NCBI RefSeq assembly: GCF_900099835.1
Contig: NZ_FNKP01000001.1
Coordinates: 1,922,001 to 1,986,000 of the forward strand
Length of the DNA: 64,000 bases
Reading direction: 5' to 3'
Origin: Paraburkholderia fungorum
GTDB taxonomy: Bacteria > Pseudomonadota > Gammaproteobacteria > Burkholderiales > Burkholderiaceae
Numbering within the stretch: the first letter of the stretch is position 1; the number at the start of each line of letters is the position of its first letter. Below are positions 18,450 to 27,550 of the stretch, in pieces. The notes under the pieces are model-generated. The model had not been told where the DNA came from. It did no database searches and worked only from the letters and a program-made list of their open reading frames with translations. Made by a program: the position numbers and the translations under genes.

Positions 18450-19484
18450 ATGCCACACATGATCTGGAAAGGCGCAATCAGCTTCGGCCTCGTCCACGTG
18501 CCGGTGCAGCTGTATCCGGCGACGCAGTCGGAGAAAGTCGGCTTCAATCTGCTGGACAAACGCACGATCGATCCGGTCGGCTACAAGCAGATCAACAAGC
18601 GGACCGGCAAGGACGTGACGCGCGACAACATCGTGCGCGGCTTCGAGTACGAGAAGGACAAATACGTTGTGCTGTCCGACGACGAGATTCGCGCGGCGAA
18701 TCCCGAATCGACACAGACGGTGGACATTCTCGCTTTCGTCGATGCCGCCGACATCTCGTTTCTCTATCTCGACACGCCGTATTTCCTGACGCCCGACCGC
18801 AAGGGCGAAAAGGTCTACGCGTTGTTGCGCGAGGCGATGAAGTCATCGGGCAAGATCGGCGTGGCGAGCGTCGTGCTGCACAACAAGCAGCATCTCGCGG
18901 CGCTGATTCCGCTGGGTCCGGTGCTGGCGCTGAACACGCTGCGCTGGGCCGCCGAAGTGCGCGATCTCGATGAATTCAAGCTGCCCGCCGACGGCACGAA
19001 GGCCGCAGGTGTTTCCACTCGCGAACTCGATATGGCGAAGAAGCTGATCGACGACATGAGCGACAAGTGGGACCCGTCGCAATATCACGACACGTTCCGC
19101 GACGACATCATGGCGTTAGTCGACAAGAAGGTGCGGGCGGGCAAGACCGAGGAAATCACCGAGATCGAGACGCCGCACGAGTCGCGTCAATCCGCCGATA
19201 TTCTCGATTTGTCCGATTTGTTGAAGCGCAGTTTGGGGCGCGGTAAGGACAAAGACAAAGGAAAGGCGGCGGGTGGTCGAAAGCGGGCTTCCGCAGCCGG
19301 GGACGACGAAGACGACGAAGCGGAAACCGGCGAGAGCGAAGCGCCAGCCCGCAAGAAGCCTCGCGCGACGAAGGCGGCGAGCGCGCCACGCGGGCGAAGC
19401 GGCGGCAGTAGTTCCAGCGGCGGTCGCGCGGCGGCGAAGACGGCAGCTGCGTCCCCGGTTCGTAAGCGCAGGGCGGCGGCCTGA
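18450..19484 (+). CDS. ku: Non-homologous end-joining protein Ku
   Basis: Bacterial Ku forms a homodimeric ring on DNA ends and recruits LigD. The 344-residue protein starts at the ATG at 18450, after AGGAG, with the typical MPHMIWKGAISFGLVHVPVQLY. The core Ku domain covers about residues 1-255 (EYEKDKYVVLSDDEI, YFLTPDRKGEKVYALLREA, LPLTAD-like LPADGTKAAGVS). The C-terminal ~85 residues are Lys/Arg/Ala/Ser-rich, like the DNA-binding basic tails of many bacterial Ku proteins. ligD follows 84 bases downstream on the same strand. Confidence 0.96.
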   Translation: MPHMIWKGAISFGLVHVPVQLYPATQSEKVGFNLLDKRTIDPVGYKQINKRTGKDVTRDNIVRGFEYEKDKYVVLSDDEIRAANPESTQTVDILAFVDAADISFLYLDTPYFLTPDRKGEKVYALLREAMKSSGKIGVASVVLHNKQHLAALIPLGPVLALNTLRWAAEVRDLDEFKLPADGTKAAGVSTRELDMAKKLIDDMSDKWDPSQYHDTFRDDIMALVDKKVRAGKTEEITEIETPHESRQSADILDLSDLLKRSLGRGKDKDKGKAAGGRKRASAAGDDEDDEAETGESEAPARKKPRATKAASAPRGRSGGSSSSGGRAAAKTAAASPVRKRRAAA

Positions 19485-19568
19485 GTGCAGCGCTGACCGG
19501 GCCGCGCCTGTCGTCGTGATTCCGCTTGCCAGGCGCTATTTCACCCCTCTCTCGATGATGTCATCGCC

Positions 19569-22500
19569 ATGAACGACAGACTCGATCTCTATCAACGCAA
19601 ACGTCGCTTCGACAAAACGCCGGAGCCTTCAGGCGCGACTACGGCACGTAAGCGGGCGGGGCGCGCGGGCCGTCAAGCGGTGCATGCCGACGCGGACCAA
19701 ACGCTCTCATACGTGATCCAGGAGCATGACGCGCGGCGTCTGCATTACGACTTCCGGCTCGAATTGAACGGGACGCTGCTTTCATGGGCCGTGCCGAAAG
19801 GGCCGAGCCTCGATCCGTCGGTGAAGCGGCTGGCGGTCCATGTCGAAGATCATCCGGTCGAGTATGGCTCGTTCGAAGGCGAAATCCCGGCCGGCAACTA
19901 CGGCGCGGGCAGCGTGATCGTGTGGGATCGCGGCACGTGGGAGCCGGCCGGCGGATCGGCCGAGGCGGCTCGCACTTACGCTGCAGGCAAGCTCAAATTC
20001 AGGCTCCATGGAGAAAAGCTGCGCGGCGGCTGGACGCTGGTGCGCAGTCACATGCGTGGCAGCGGCGACAAGGAGCAATGGCTGCTGATCAAGGAGCGCG
20101 ACGACGAAGCACGTGGGGAAGCCGAGTACGACATCCTGAAAGAGCGGCCCGGGAGTGTGCTGGGCGACGCCGGAGCGTCGGCTGGGAAAACGGGACGCGG
20201 TGCGGGCAAGGGCGGCGGAGATAGCAGGCGCGCGAACTCGCAAACGGACGATGGCGAGGATGGCGATGGGCGTCGCACGCGAAGCAAAGGCGTGGGCAAA
20301 GCCGTGCCTAAGACTACCGCCAACGCGACCAGTCGAACCGCGCCCGTGCCGGCCACGAAGTCCGCGACTAGAAGCGCTGCCAGAACCGCAGCCTCAACGG
20401 CCGCAACAAAAACGGCATCGATAAAGCCTGCTGTCCGCAAAAAAACCAGCGAGTCCCCGAGCAAGCCCACCGCCTCGGCGAAGACCACCAGGAGCAGCGA
20501 TACAAAACCCGCGTCATCCAAAGCCGATCCCAGGCGACCCGACATCGTCGCCACGCGCACCAACGAATCGCTGCGCGAGCTTGCCGCGTCGCCCGCGATC
20601 GAAGGGGCGGTCAAGGCACGCCTGCCCGCGACCTTCAAACCGCAACTGGCGACACTCGTCGACAGCGCGCCCGCAGGCGACGACTGGTCGTACGAGATCA
20701 AGTTCGACGGCTACCGCGTACTGGTCCGCATCGACCGTGTGTCGAAACGCGGAGTCACGCAGATATTCACGCGCGCCGGTAACGACTGGACCGCGAAATT
20801 CGGCAAGCAGGTCGAGGCCGTCGATCAGCTCGAACTCGACAGCGCGTGGCTCGACGGCGAAGCCGTGGTACTCGACGATAACGACGTCCCAAGCTTCCAG
20901 GCGCTGCAAAACGCGTTCGACGCAAACCGTCCGCAGGACATCGTCATCTACCTGTTCGATGTTCCTTATCTGAACGGCTACGACCTGCGCGACGTGCCGC
21001 TCGAACAGCGCCGCGCGATCCTGCGCGCCTTGCTCGAGAACATCGACGACAGCGTGCTCCGGTTCTCAAACGACTTCGGATTCAGCGCCGACGAACTGCT
21101 CAGGAGCGCCTGCGATATGTCGCTCGAAGGGATCATCGGCAAGCGTCGCGATAGCGGCTACCTGTCCGGCCGTTCGTCGTCGTGGATCAAACTGAAGTGC
21201 CGCCGACGCCAGGAATTCGTGATCGGCGGCTATTCGGAACCGTCCGGCAGCCGCGCGTCGTTCGGTGCGCTGCTGCTCGGCGTCTACGACAGCAAAGGCA
21301 GACTGAATTACGCAGGCCGAGTCGGCACCGGCTTCGACGCCGCGTTGCTGCGCTCGGTCAAGACGGCGCTCGATGCGCACGCAAGCAAGGAGATGCCGTT
21401 CGCCGCCGCGCCGCGCGAGCGCAGCCGCACAGCGGTGCATTGGGTCGAACCGGTGCTCGTCGCCGAATGCAATTTCGCCGAATGGACCAGCGACGGCATC
21501 GTGCGCCAGGCGTCGTTCGTCAGCTTGCGCGACGACAAACCGGCACGCCAGATCGTCAAGGAAGCATCCCGTCAAGGAGTCGATGTGCAACAGGAAACCG
21601 ATATCCGTCACGAAGGTGCCGCTGAAGCTGAAGGCGAGGCTGCGCCGAAGAAACGCGCGTCGCCGAAGAGTGGGGTGGGTAAGGCGGTTTCAGCGAAGAC
21701 GGTTTCAGCGAAAACTACTGCTGCGAAGACGGCGACTGCGAAGGCTGCTATTGCAAAAACGCCTACTGCAAAGACGGCTACTGCGAAGACGGCTACTGCG
21801 AAGACGGCTACTGCGAAGACGGCGACTGCGAAGACGGCTATTGCGAAGACGGCGACTGCAAAGACGGCTACTGCAAAGACGGCTACTGCAAAGACGGCTA
21901 CTGCAAAGACGGCTACTGCAAAGACGGCTACTGCAAAGACGCCTACTGCAAAAACACCAGCTACAAAAACCTCCGCCACAAAAAAATCCAACGCCACAGA
22001 ACAAATCGCCGGCGTACGCGTATCCCACCCCGACCGCGTGATCGATAGCAGCACCGGCGCACGCAAGATCGATCTCGTCCGGTATTACGAAGCGGTGGCC
22101 GACTGGATGCTGCCGCATCTCAAGGACCGGCCGGTGTCGCTGGTGCGCGCGCCCGAGGACATCGGCGGAGAACTGTTTTTTCAGAAGCACAGCCAGAAAC
22201 TGTCGATTCCGAATGTCACCCAGCATCCCGGCCTCGACGCCGGCCATCCGCCGCTGATCACCGTCGACGTACTCAACGCGCTGGTCGGTGCCGCGCAAAT
22301 GGGCACCGTCGAATTTCACACGTGGAATGCGCTGGTATCGAACATCGAAAAACCCGACCGGATGGTGTTCGATCTCGACCCCGATGCGTCGCTCGGCTGG
22401 GAACGCATGATCGAAGCCGCGCAACTCACGCGCTCACTGCTCGAAGAACTCGGTCTCGAATCGTTTTGCAAGACGAGCGGCGGCAAAGGGCTGCATGTCG

Positions 22501-22889
22501 TTGTGCCGCTCGCAAAACAGGCCGGCTGGGACGAGGTGAAGGACTTTTCGCAAGCCGTCGCGCAGCACATGGCCGCCACGCTGCCGAAGTATTTCAGCGC
22601 AAAGATGGGCGCGCAGAACCGCAAGCAGAAAATCTTCGTCGATTACCTGCGCAATAACCGTGGATCGAGCACGGTCGCCGCATTCTCGGCGCGCGCGCGG
22701 CCTGGTCTCGGTGTATCGGTGCCGCTATCGTGGGACGAAGTCGCCGCGACCACGGCGGGCGATCAATGGACCATCCAGAACCTGCACGAACGGCTCGCCG
22801 ATCTGAAGAAAGATCCTTGGGCTGCTTACGCGAAGACACGGCAGCGGATTACCGCGGCCATGAGAAAACGCCTCGACGAAGCGCAGTAA
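19569..22889 (+). CDS. ligD: Multifunctional ATP-dependent DNA ligase LigD with repeat linker
   Basis: LigD processes, fills in and seals DNA ends with Ku. At 1106 residues it is longer than P. aeruginosa LigD (840). Domain order is phosphoesterase (about 45-190; H53, D61, H95 of the active site), a Lys/Ala/Thr/Ser-rich linker (about 195-335), ligase (about 355-670; adenylated lysine K378 in YEIKFDGYR), a second linker with about 20 five-residue repeats (707-806), and polymerase/primase (about 815-1095; catalytic D935 and D937 in FDLDPD). Both linkers are low-complexity and account for the extra length. All catalytic motifs seen are intact, so the enzyme should be functional. A break at any repeat-length change that is not a multiple of three would remove the polymerase. 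Confidence 0.95.
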   Translation: MNDRLDLYQRKRRFDKTPEPSGATTARKRAGRAGRQAVHADADQTLSYVIQEHDARRLHYDFRLELNGTLLSWAVPKGPSLDPSVKRLAVHVEDHPVEYGSFEGEIPAGNYGAGSVIVWDRGTWEPAGGSAEAARTYAAGKLKFRLHGEKLRGGWTLVRSHMRGSGDKEQWLLIKERDDEARGEAEYDILKERPGSVLGDAGASAGKTGRGAGKGGGDSRRANSQTDDGEDGDGRRTRSKGVGKAVPKTTANATSRTAPVPATKSATRSAARTAASTAATKTASIKPAVRKKTSESPSKPTASAKTTRSSDTKPASSKADPRRPDIVATRTNESLRELAASPAIEGAVKARLPATFKPQLATLVDSAPAGDDWSYEIKFDGYRVLVRIDRVSKRGVTQIFTRAGNDWTAKFGKQVEAVDQLELDSAWLDGEAVVLDDNDVPSFQALQNAFDANRPQDIVIYLFDVPYLNGYDLRDVPLEQRRAILRALLENIDDSVLRFSNDFGFSADELLRSACDMSLEGIIGKRRDSGYLSGRSSSWIKLKCRRRQEFVIGGYSEPSGSRASFGALLLGVYDSKGRLNYAGRVGTGFDAALLRSVKTALDAHASKEMPFAAAPRERSRTAVHWVEPVLVAECNFAEWTSDGIVRQASFVSLRDDKPARQIVKEASRQGVDVQQETDIRHEGAAEAEGEAAPKKRASPKSGVGKAVSAKTVSAKTTAAKTATAKAAIAKTPTAKTATAKTATAKTATAKTATAKTAIAKTATAKTATAKTATAKTATAKTATAKTATAKTPTAKTPATKTSATKKSNATEQIAGVRVSHPDRVIDSSTGARKIDLVRYYEAVADWMLPHLKDRPVSLVRAPEDIGGELFFQKHSQKLSIPNVTQHPGLDAGHPPLITVDVLNALVGAAQMGTVEFHTWNALVSNIEKPDRMVFDLDPDASLGWERMIEAAQLTRSLLEELGLESFCKTSGGKGLHVVVPLAKQAGWDEVKDFSQAVAQHMAATLPKYFSAKMGAQNRKQKIFVDYLRNNRGSSTVAAFSARARPGLGVSVPLSWDEVAATTAGDQWTIQNLHERLADLKKDPWAAYAKTRQRITAAMRKRLDEAQ
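21687..21986 (+). repeat. Tandem 15-bp repeat tract within ligD (about 20 units)
   Basis: Twenty 15-bp units encode pentapeptides of the type ATAKT. Central units are nearly identical (GCTACTGCGAAGACG or GCTACTGCAAAGACG); edge units are degenerate. Units 7-11 use GCGAAG and units 12-17 use GCAAAG, so the array looks like two separate expansions. Each unit is in frame, so unit gain or loss keeps the reading frame. Confidence 0.95.
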
Positions 22890-22933
22890 GCGCCGGTCGG
22901 CGGAATTTATTCAACGAGAAAAGGGAGCACGTC

Positions 22934-23275
22934 ATGAAGACTTCACCGCAATCATCGGATGGCGACAAGCTGGCGGGTACGCAGAGCAGCAAGCCTGGCG
23001 ACAAGCAGGCTGATCCGCATGCCGACAAGCAGCCTCGCTCGATGCAGGACGCCGCCGCGCCGTTGCCGCACGAGACCGACCAGAATCCCGAATCGCAACA
23101 CGAGGACGAGCCGCGCCACGTGGGTAAACAGGCGCATCGCGATGTCGAGCGCGGGCTGAAGGATACGGACCGGCGCGGCGGCGACGAGTATCAGCAGAAG
23201 ACGCAGAACGACGCGCATACCGATGTCAATTCCGATGGGAAGCAGGCGGGGGCGGCAGGGCATCGCAAGCATTGA
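22934..23275 (+). CDS. Small hydrophilic protein of unknown function downstream of ligD
   Basis: No family is recognised. The ATG at 22934 follows AAGGGAG and gives 113 residues, strongly hydrophilic (rich in Asp, Gln, Lys, His, Arg, Glu), with no hydrophobic core, signal peptide or cysteine. It is predicted to be disordered by composition. Segments such as HVGKQAHRDVERGLKDTDRRGGDEYQ are charged and could form helix. It starts 44 bases after ligD on the same strand, so it may be cotranscribed with ku-ligD or be a stress-type protein with its own promoter. Confidence 0.65.
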   Translation: MKTSPQSSDGDKLAGTQSSKPGDKQADPHADKQPRSMQDAAAPLPHETDQNPESQHEDEPRHVGKQAHRDVERGLKDTDRRGGDEYQQKTQNDAHTDVNSDGKQAGAAGHRKH

Positions 23276-23385
23276 GTGGTTCGGGCCGTGGTTCGCAGAG
23301 GCGGTTCCGTCGAAGGTTCGCCAAAACGCCGCAATTCTCGATGCCCGGTCGCGCGCGTCCTCGCGTCTATTGCCAGGGTGACTTG

Positions 23386-24357
23386 TCACACGCCAAACGA
23401 CTCGGCGCCGGATGCGGCGCTCACCTCCGGCGCCACATCCCAATACGGCGGATCACCGAAATGCGCAGCGAGGAACTCGATGAAAGCGAGCGTTTTGGGC
23501 GGCACGAACGCGCGGCTCGGATAAACCGCCCAGATCGCGACGTTATCGACCAGCGGGTAAGCATCGAGCACGCTGACCAGTTCGCCGCTGCGCAAATAGG
23601 GCGCCACGTCCCACGTCGATTTCAGCGCGATGCCGAATCCGGCGAGCAGCGCGTCGCGGATCACCTCGCCGTTGTCGGTGACGAGGCGCCCGCTCACGCG
23701 TACCTCAAGTGGGCCTGCCGGCGTCACGAACGCCCAGTCGCGCTGGTCCGACAGAATCACGCACTCGTGTCGGGTCAAATCCGATGGATGATGCGGCATG
23801 CCGCGCGCGGCGAGATACGCGGGCGATGCGCACAGCACGCGCCGGTTGACAGCGAGCCGCCGCGCAATCAGCGACGAATCCTTCAGCGCGCCGATCCGGA
23901 TCGCCACGTCGATTCCGGCATCGACGAGATCGACCAGTTGATCGGTCAGGCGCAGATCGACGCTTACGCCCGGATAACGTCTCAAGAACTCGCTGATCAC
24001 CGGCGACACATGCTGGCGTCCGAACGACGATGTCATCGACACCCGCAAGCGGCCCTGCGGTTCGGCCTGCGCGCGGCCGACCGACGCGCGTGCGGCGGCC
24101 GCCGCGTCGAGGAGCGCCGCGGCGCGCGTCATGAAGACTTCACCGTCCTGCGTGAGGCTGATACGGCGTGTGGTCCGGTGCAACAGCCGCGCGCCGAGCA
24201 GCTTTTCGAGCTGCGCGATGCGCGAACTCGCGACCGCCGCGGATAAACCGAATTCGCGTCCCGCCGCCGATACATTGGCAAGCAGCGCGGCGCGTACGAA
24301 CAACGCGACATCGAGTAGATCGAGCCGCTCGCGCTCAGCGGACGGGGAAAGCGTCAT
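23386..24357 (-). CDS. LysR-family transcriptional regulator
   Basis: The 323-residue protein has an N-terminal winged helix-turn-helix (about 15-72; FVRAALLANVSAAGREFGLS, RIAQLEKLLGARLLHRTTR) and a periplasmic-binding-type effector domain (about 100-305). The CrgA-like subgroup features (LLDAAAAARASV, GRLRVSMTSSFGRQHV) are visible. It is divergent from the dehydrogenase at 24540, with 182 bases between the starts, the usual arrangement for a LysR regulator controlling its neighbour and itself. The inducer is unknown. Confidence 0.93.
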   Translation of the reverse strand: MTLSPSAERERLDLLDVALFVRAALLANVSAAGREFGLSAAVASSRIAQLEKLLGARLLHRTTRRISLTQDGEVFMTRAAALLDAAAAARASVGRAQAEPQGRLRVSMTSSFGRQHVSPVISEFLRRYPGVSVDLRLTDQLVDLVDAGIDVAIRIGALKDSSLIARRLAVNRRVLCASPAYLAARGMPHHPSDLTRHECVILSDQRDWAFVTPAGPLEVRVSGRLVTDNGEVIRDALLAGFGIALKSTWDVAPYLRSGELVSVLDAYPLVDNVAIWAVYPSRAFVPPKTLAFIEFLAAHFGDPPYWDVAPEVSAASGAESFGV

Positions 24358-24539
24358 TATCTGGAAAATCCAAAAGATGTTTCAGTCATTATGATGGTTT
24401 TGCGAGAAGAAGAGGCATCGTACGATTACGCCTATGGATCGACGGCATCAAGAGGGCGTTGCGCTCGCGAAACATGCCAGCCAACCGGACCAGCCGCCGA
24501 TCTTCGTCAAAACTCAAATCCGAACAAACAGGAGTTGCC

Positions 24540-25556
24540 ATGAAAGCCATCGGTCTCTATCGCTATCTGCCAATCGATCACGCCGAATCGCTGGTCGATG
24601 TCGACATCCCGACGCCCGAAGCCAGCGGCCGCGACCTGCTGGTGAAAGTCGAGGCGATTTCCGTCAATCCGGTCGACACCAAGGTGCGTGCACCGAAAGA
24701 TACCGTCGAAAAGACGCCGCGCGTGCTCGGCTGGGACGCCGCCGGCACAGTTGTCGCGGTCGGCCCGGATGTCACGTTGTTCAAGGTCGGCGATCCGGTG
24801 TTTTATGCGGGCAGCATCACCCGTCCGGGCGCGAACAGCGAGTTTCATCTGGTCGACGAGCGGATCGTCGGCCGCAAACCGGCATCGCTCGATTTCACGC
24901 ACGCGGCCGCGTTGCCGTTGACCGCGATTACCGCGTGGGAAGCGCTGTTCGACCGCCTCGGCGTATCGCCGCAAGGCGCGCATGAAGGCCGCAGCGTGCT
25001 GATTTTCGGCGGCGCGGGCGGGGTCGGCTCGATCGGCATCCAACTCGCGAAGCAACTGGCGAAGCTGAAGGTGATCGCGACCGCTTCGCGCCCCGAATCG
25101 GCGAAGTGGGCGAAGGAACTGGGTGCGGACCACATCGTCGATCATTTCGGCGATCTGCCCGCGCAGTTGAAGGAACTCGGTATCGACCAGGTCGATTACG
25201 TACTGATTTTCAACGACACCGACAAGAATTTCCCGGCTGCGGCCGAAGTGATCGCGCCGCAGGGCAGCATCGCGACGATCGTCGAAAACAGCAAGCCGGT
25301 ACCGGTCGAGTTGCTGAAGGCGAAAAGCGCCGCGTTTCACTGGGAGTTCATGTTCACGCGTTCGATGTTCGGCACGCCCGACATGATCGAACAGCACAAG
25401 CTGCTGACCGAGGTCGCACGTCTGGTCGATGCGGGCACGTTGCGCACCACGGTCGGACAGGATTTCGGCAAGATCAACGCGGAGAATCTGCGTGGTGCGC
25501 ATCGGCTGCTTGAAGAAGGGCGCGCAATCGGCAAGGTCGTCCTGACGGGATTCTGA
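24540..25556 (+). CDS. Zinc-type alcohol dehydrogenase-like / quinone oxidoreductase family protein
   Basis: This 338-residue medium-chain dehydrogenase binds NAD(P)H through a Rossmann domain with GGAGGVGSIGIQLAKQL (about residues 158-174). The GroES-like N-terminal domain has NPVDTKVR and LGWDAAGTV but lacks the structural and catalytic zinc cysteines of true alcohol dehydrogenases, so it probably reduces quinones or enones. The ATG at 24540 follows AGGAG. It is divergent from the LysR gene and likely its target. A 12-bp inverted repeat lies 30 bases after the stop. Confidence 0.9.
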   Translation: MKAIGLYRYLPIDHAESLVDVDIPTPEASGRDLLVKVEAISVNPVDTKVRAPKDTVEKTPRVLGWDAAGTVVAVGPDVTLFKVGDPVFYAGSITRPGANSEFHLVDERIVGRKPASLDFTHAAALPLTAITAWEALFDRLGVSPQGAHEGRSVLIFGGAGGVGSIGIQLAKQLAKLKVIATASRPESAKWAKELGADHIVDHFGDLPAQLKELGIDQVDYVLIFNDTDKNFPAAAEVIAPQGSIATIVENSKPVPVELLKAKSAAFHWEFMFTRSMFGTPDMIEQHKLLTEVARLVDAGTLRTTVGQDFGKINAENLRGAHRLLEEGRAIGKVVLTGF

Positions 25557-25972
25557 TCGCCCGCTGAGCGTGTTTCGCCGATAAAACATGGCCAGTGCCG
25601 CAGCGATGCGCACTGGCCATGCTTATTTGCGCGTACGTTTGGGCGCGTTAACCGGAAGGCATTGGAGTGCGCCGGTTTGTGCAATGCAACGCGCGGCGAC
25701 ATCGTTTTAAAACGTGTTGTGCAGACACACTGATCACTCGGCTCACGCACGGAAAACTCGTTCCGCAAGCGGGTTAACTCCCAAGCTTGCGCCCCGCACG
25801 AAGGGTCGCGCTTGGGATTAGACTGGTAAAGCATCACGCTAAAACAGTTGCGTGTCTCGTGATCCAGCTGGCCGCAGAACGGTGTCAATCATGACCCGTT
25901 GCGTCGGCAGTACACAGGCAATGGCAGTAGCGCCGTTACGGGCGCGCAGCGGCACAACAACGAGGTGACAGT
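25557..25972. other. Intergenic region after the dehydrogenase gene
   Basis: The 416-base gap has one clear structure, the inverted repeat at 25587-25621. No gene, tRNA or recognised riboswitch is visible. The promoter of the exported-protein gene at 25973 is presumably here but I cannot place it. Confidence 0.5.
25587..25621 (+). terminator. 12-bp inverted repeat, possible terminator
   Basis: CATGGCCAGTGC (25587-25598) pairs perfectly with GCACTGGCCATG (25610-25621) across an 11-base loop. Only CTTATTT follows, so the T-run is weak. Position just after the dehydrogenase stop supports a 3'-end role. Confidence 0.55.
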
Positions 25973-26554
25973 ATGAGCTCCAGCTTCAAACTCTCCGCCG
26001 TTTCCGCTGTTTCCACTGTCTCAGTGATTGCTTCTCTCGCTTGCGCATTCGCGCCCGCCCTGGTCGTGCAGCAGGCCCACGCGGCCACGCCGATCACGGT
26101 GACCTCGCAGGCCGCTCTCGATGGTCCGATTCGCTACACGGTCCGCGTCACGTCGAAACAGTTCGGCAATTCCCAGGAAACCCGCACGATCCGCTCCGGC
26201 GAGTCGGACGATTTCACCTGGAAGACCGTGCCTCCGGGCGGCCCCGTAGCCGGCACGGACGACTGCCCGAACTATTCGTCGCTGCCGGTCGATACCAACG
26301 GCGCGATGATCCGTCAGACGCAGATCCGCTTTGCGCCGGTTGTCGCCGGCGACGGCACGGCGACTGTGCAGATGAACTTCCAGGCGCAAACTCCGCACGG
26401 CGTGAAGACGGTGACGAACGGCGGCAAGACGCTCAAGTGTCCGAACGACGTAACCGTCAGCCAGATTCTGCGTTTTACGATGCCGGTCAACGGCAGCACG
26501 AAAACGCTGACGCTCAATGACGGCACGGAAGTGGCGATCAGCGCGAAGCGGTGA
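25973..26554 (+). CDS. Exported protein of unknown function with a cysteine pair
   Basis: No family is confidently recognised. The 193-residue protein has a clear Sec signal peptide (hydrophobic to about residue 33, cleavage near AHAA at 36-38). The mature part is beta-strand-like, with alternating Thr/Val/Ile, and has two cysteines (DDCPNYSS and LKCPND) that could form a disulfide in the periplasm. GAGGTGACAGT precedes the ATG and contains a ribosome-binding site. It stands alone, with its 3' end facing the convergent fetB. Confidence 0.8.
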   Translation: MSSSFKLSAVSAVSTVSVIASLACAFAPALVVQQAHAATPITVTSQAALDGPIRYTVRVTSKQFGNSQETRTIRSGESDDFTWKTVPPGGPVAGTDDCPNYSSLPVDTNGAMIRQTQIRFAPVVAGDGTATVQMNFQAQTPHGVKTVTNGGKTLKCPNDVTVSQILRFTMPVNGSTKTLTLNDGTEVAISAKR

Positions 26555-26740
26555 CCGTCGTGTTGTGCGAAGCGTGCAATGCGGTGAGGGCAGTTTGCGT
26601 GTCGGTCGCGCGTTGATGGCTGGCGAGCGGACCGAAGCAGAGGTCCGCTACGTGTCGTGTCACGACCGCGTTGCATAGCGCAAACGCGCATGCCGCTCAG
26701 CGCCACTGAACATGGCCCGAGCGGCATCCGCAGAGCGACG

Positions 26741-27550
26741 TTAGCCGCGCTTCGCCGCCGCCCGTTCCACCAGCCGCGCCGACAAAAACCGGTGCTCGGC
26801 CGAAAACAGCCGCCGGTACGTCAGCAGCACCGCGCCCACTGTCCCCAACGCGGACGACGCCGCAATCAGAAACATGATCACGATCTGATACCGGACCGCC
26901 TGCAACGGCGACTGACCCGCCAGCACCTGACCGGTCATCATGCCGGGCAGGCTGACCACGCCGACCACCGCCATCTGGTTCAGCGTCGGCATCATCCCCG
27001 CTCGCACCGCCTGACGCGCCGGCGCCTGCGCCGCTTCCCAGCGGGTCGCACCGAGCGCCAGCGCCATGTCGACACGATCGCGCCGCGCGGTCAGCTCCTC
27101 GGTCATCCGTTCGATTCCGAGCGACACGCCCGTCAGCGTATTGCCGAGAATCATTCCGAGGATCGGAATCGCGTATTGCGGCTCGTACCACGGGTGAATG
27201 CGGATCACGACGAACAGCCCGACCGCCGCCACCAGCCACGAACTGACCCAGATCGACAGCACACTGTCCGCGCGCTGCCCGGCGTAAGTGCGGCTGCCGC
27301 GATTCGCACCCGCGAACCCGGCGATCAGCGTCATCAGGATCATCAGCGGCAGCACGACGAACCAGTGGTCGTAGCGGAACACCCAGCCGAGCACATAGCC
27401 GATGGCCAGCAACTGGACCACGGTGCGCACCGCCGCCCACGCAAGCTTGCGCTCCAGATCGAGCTTCAGCGCCACCGACACCACGCCGTTCACGACGATC
27501 AGCAGCGCGGCAATCGCGACGTCCCAGAGACTCAGGTTTTGCAGGGTCAT
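26741..27550 (-). CDS. fetB: Iron export ABC transporter permease FetB
   Basis: The FetAB (YbbLM) transporter exports iron and protects against peroxide-driven iron toxicity in E. coli. This 269-residue permease starts at MTLQNLSLWDVAIAALLIVVNG. The family hallmarks are visible: MILGNTLTGVSLGIERM and LALGATRWEAA in the loop, then VVSLPGMMTGQVLAGQSPLQAVRYQIVIM. About seven hydrophobic segments are present. The start overlaps the fetA stop by four bases (27547-27550), indicating coupling. An open frame extends upstream into fetA but is not coding there. Confidence 0.9.
   Translation of the reverse strand: MTLQNLSLWDVAIAALLIVVNGVVSVALKLDLERKLAWAAVRTVVQLLAIGYVLGWVFRYDHWFVVLPLMILMTLIAGFAGANRGSRTYAGQRADSVLSIWVSSWLVAAVGLFVVIRIHPWYEPQYAIPILGMILGNTLTGVSLGIERMTEELTARRDRVDMALALGATRWEAAQAPARQAVRAGMMPTLNQMAVVGVVSLPGMMTGQVLAGQSPLQAVRYQIVIMFLIAASSALGTVGAVLLTYRRLFSAEHRFLSARLVERAAAKRG

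Noticed and set aside
21687..21986. Possible CRISPR array in ligD
   Set aside because: The 15-bp units are directly adjacent with no spacers, and they are translated in the ligD frame. It is a coding tandem repeat.
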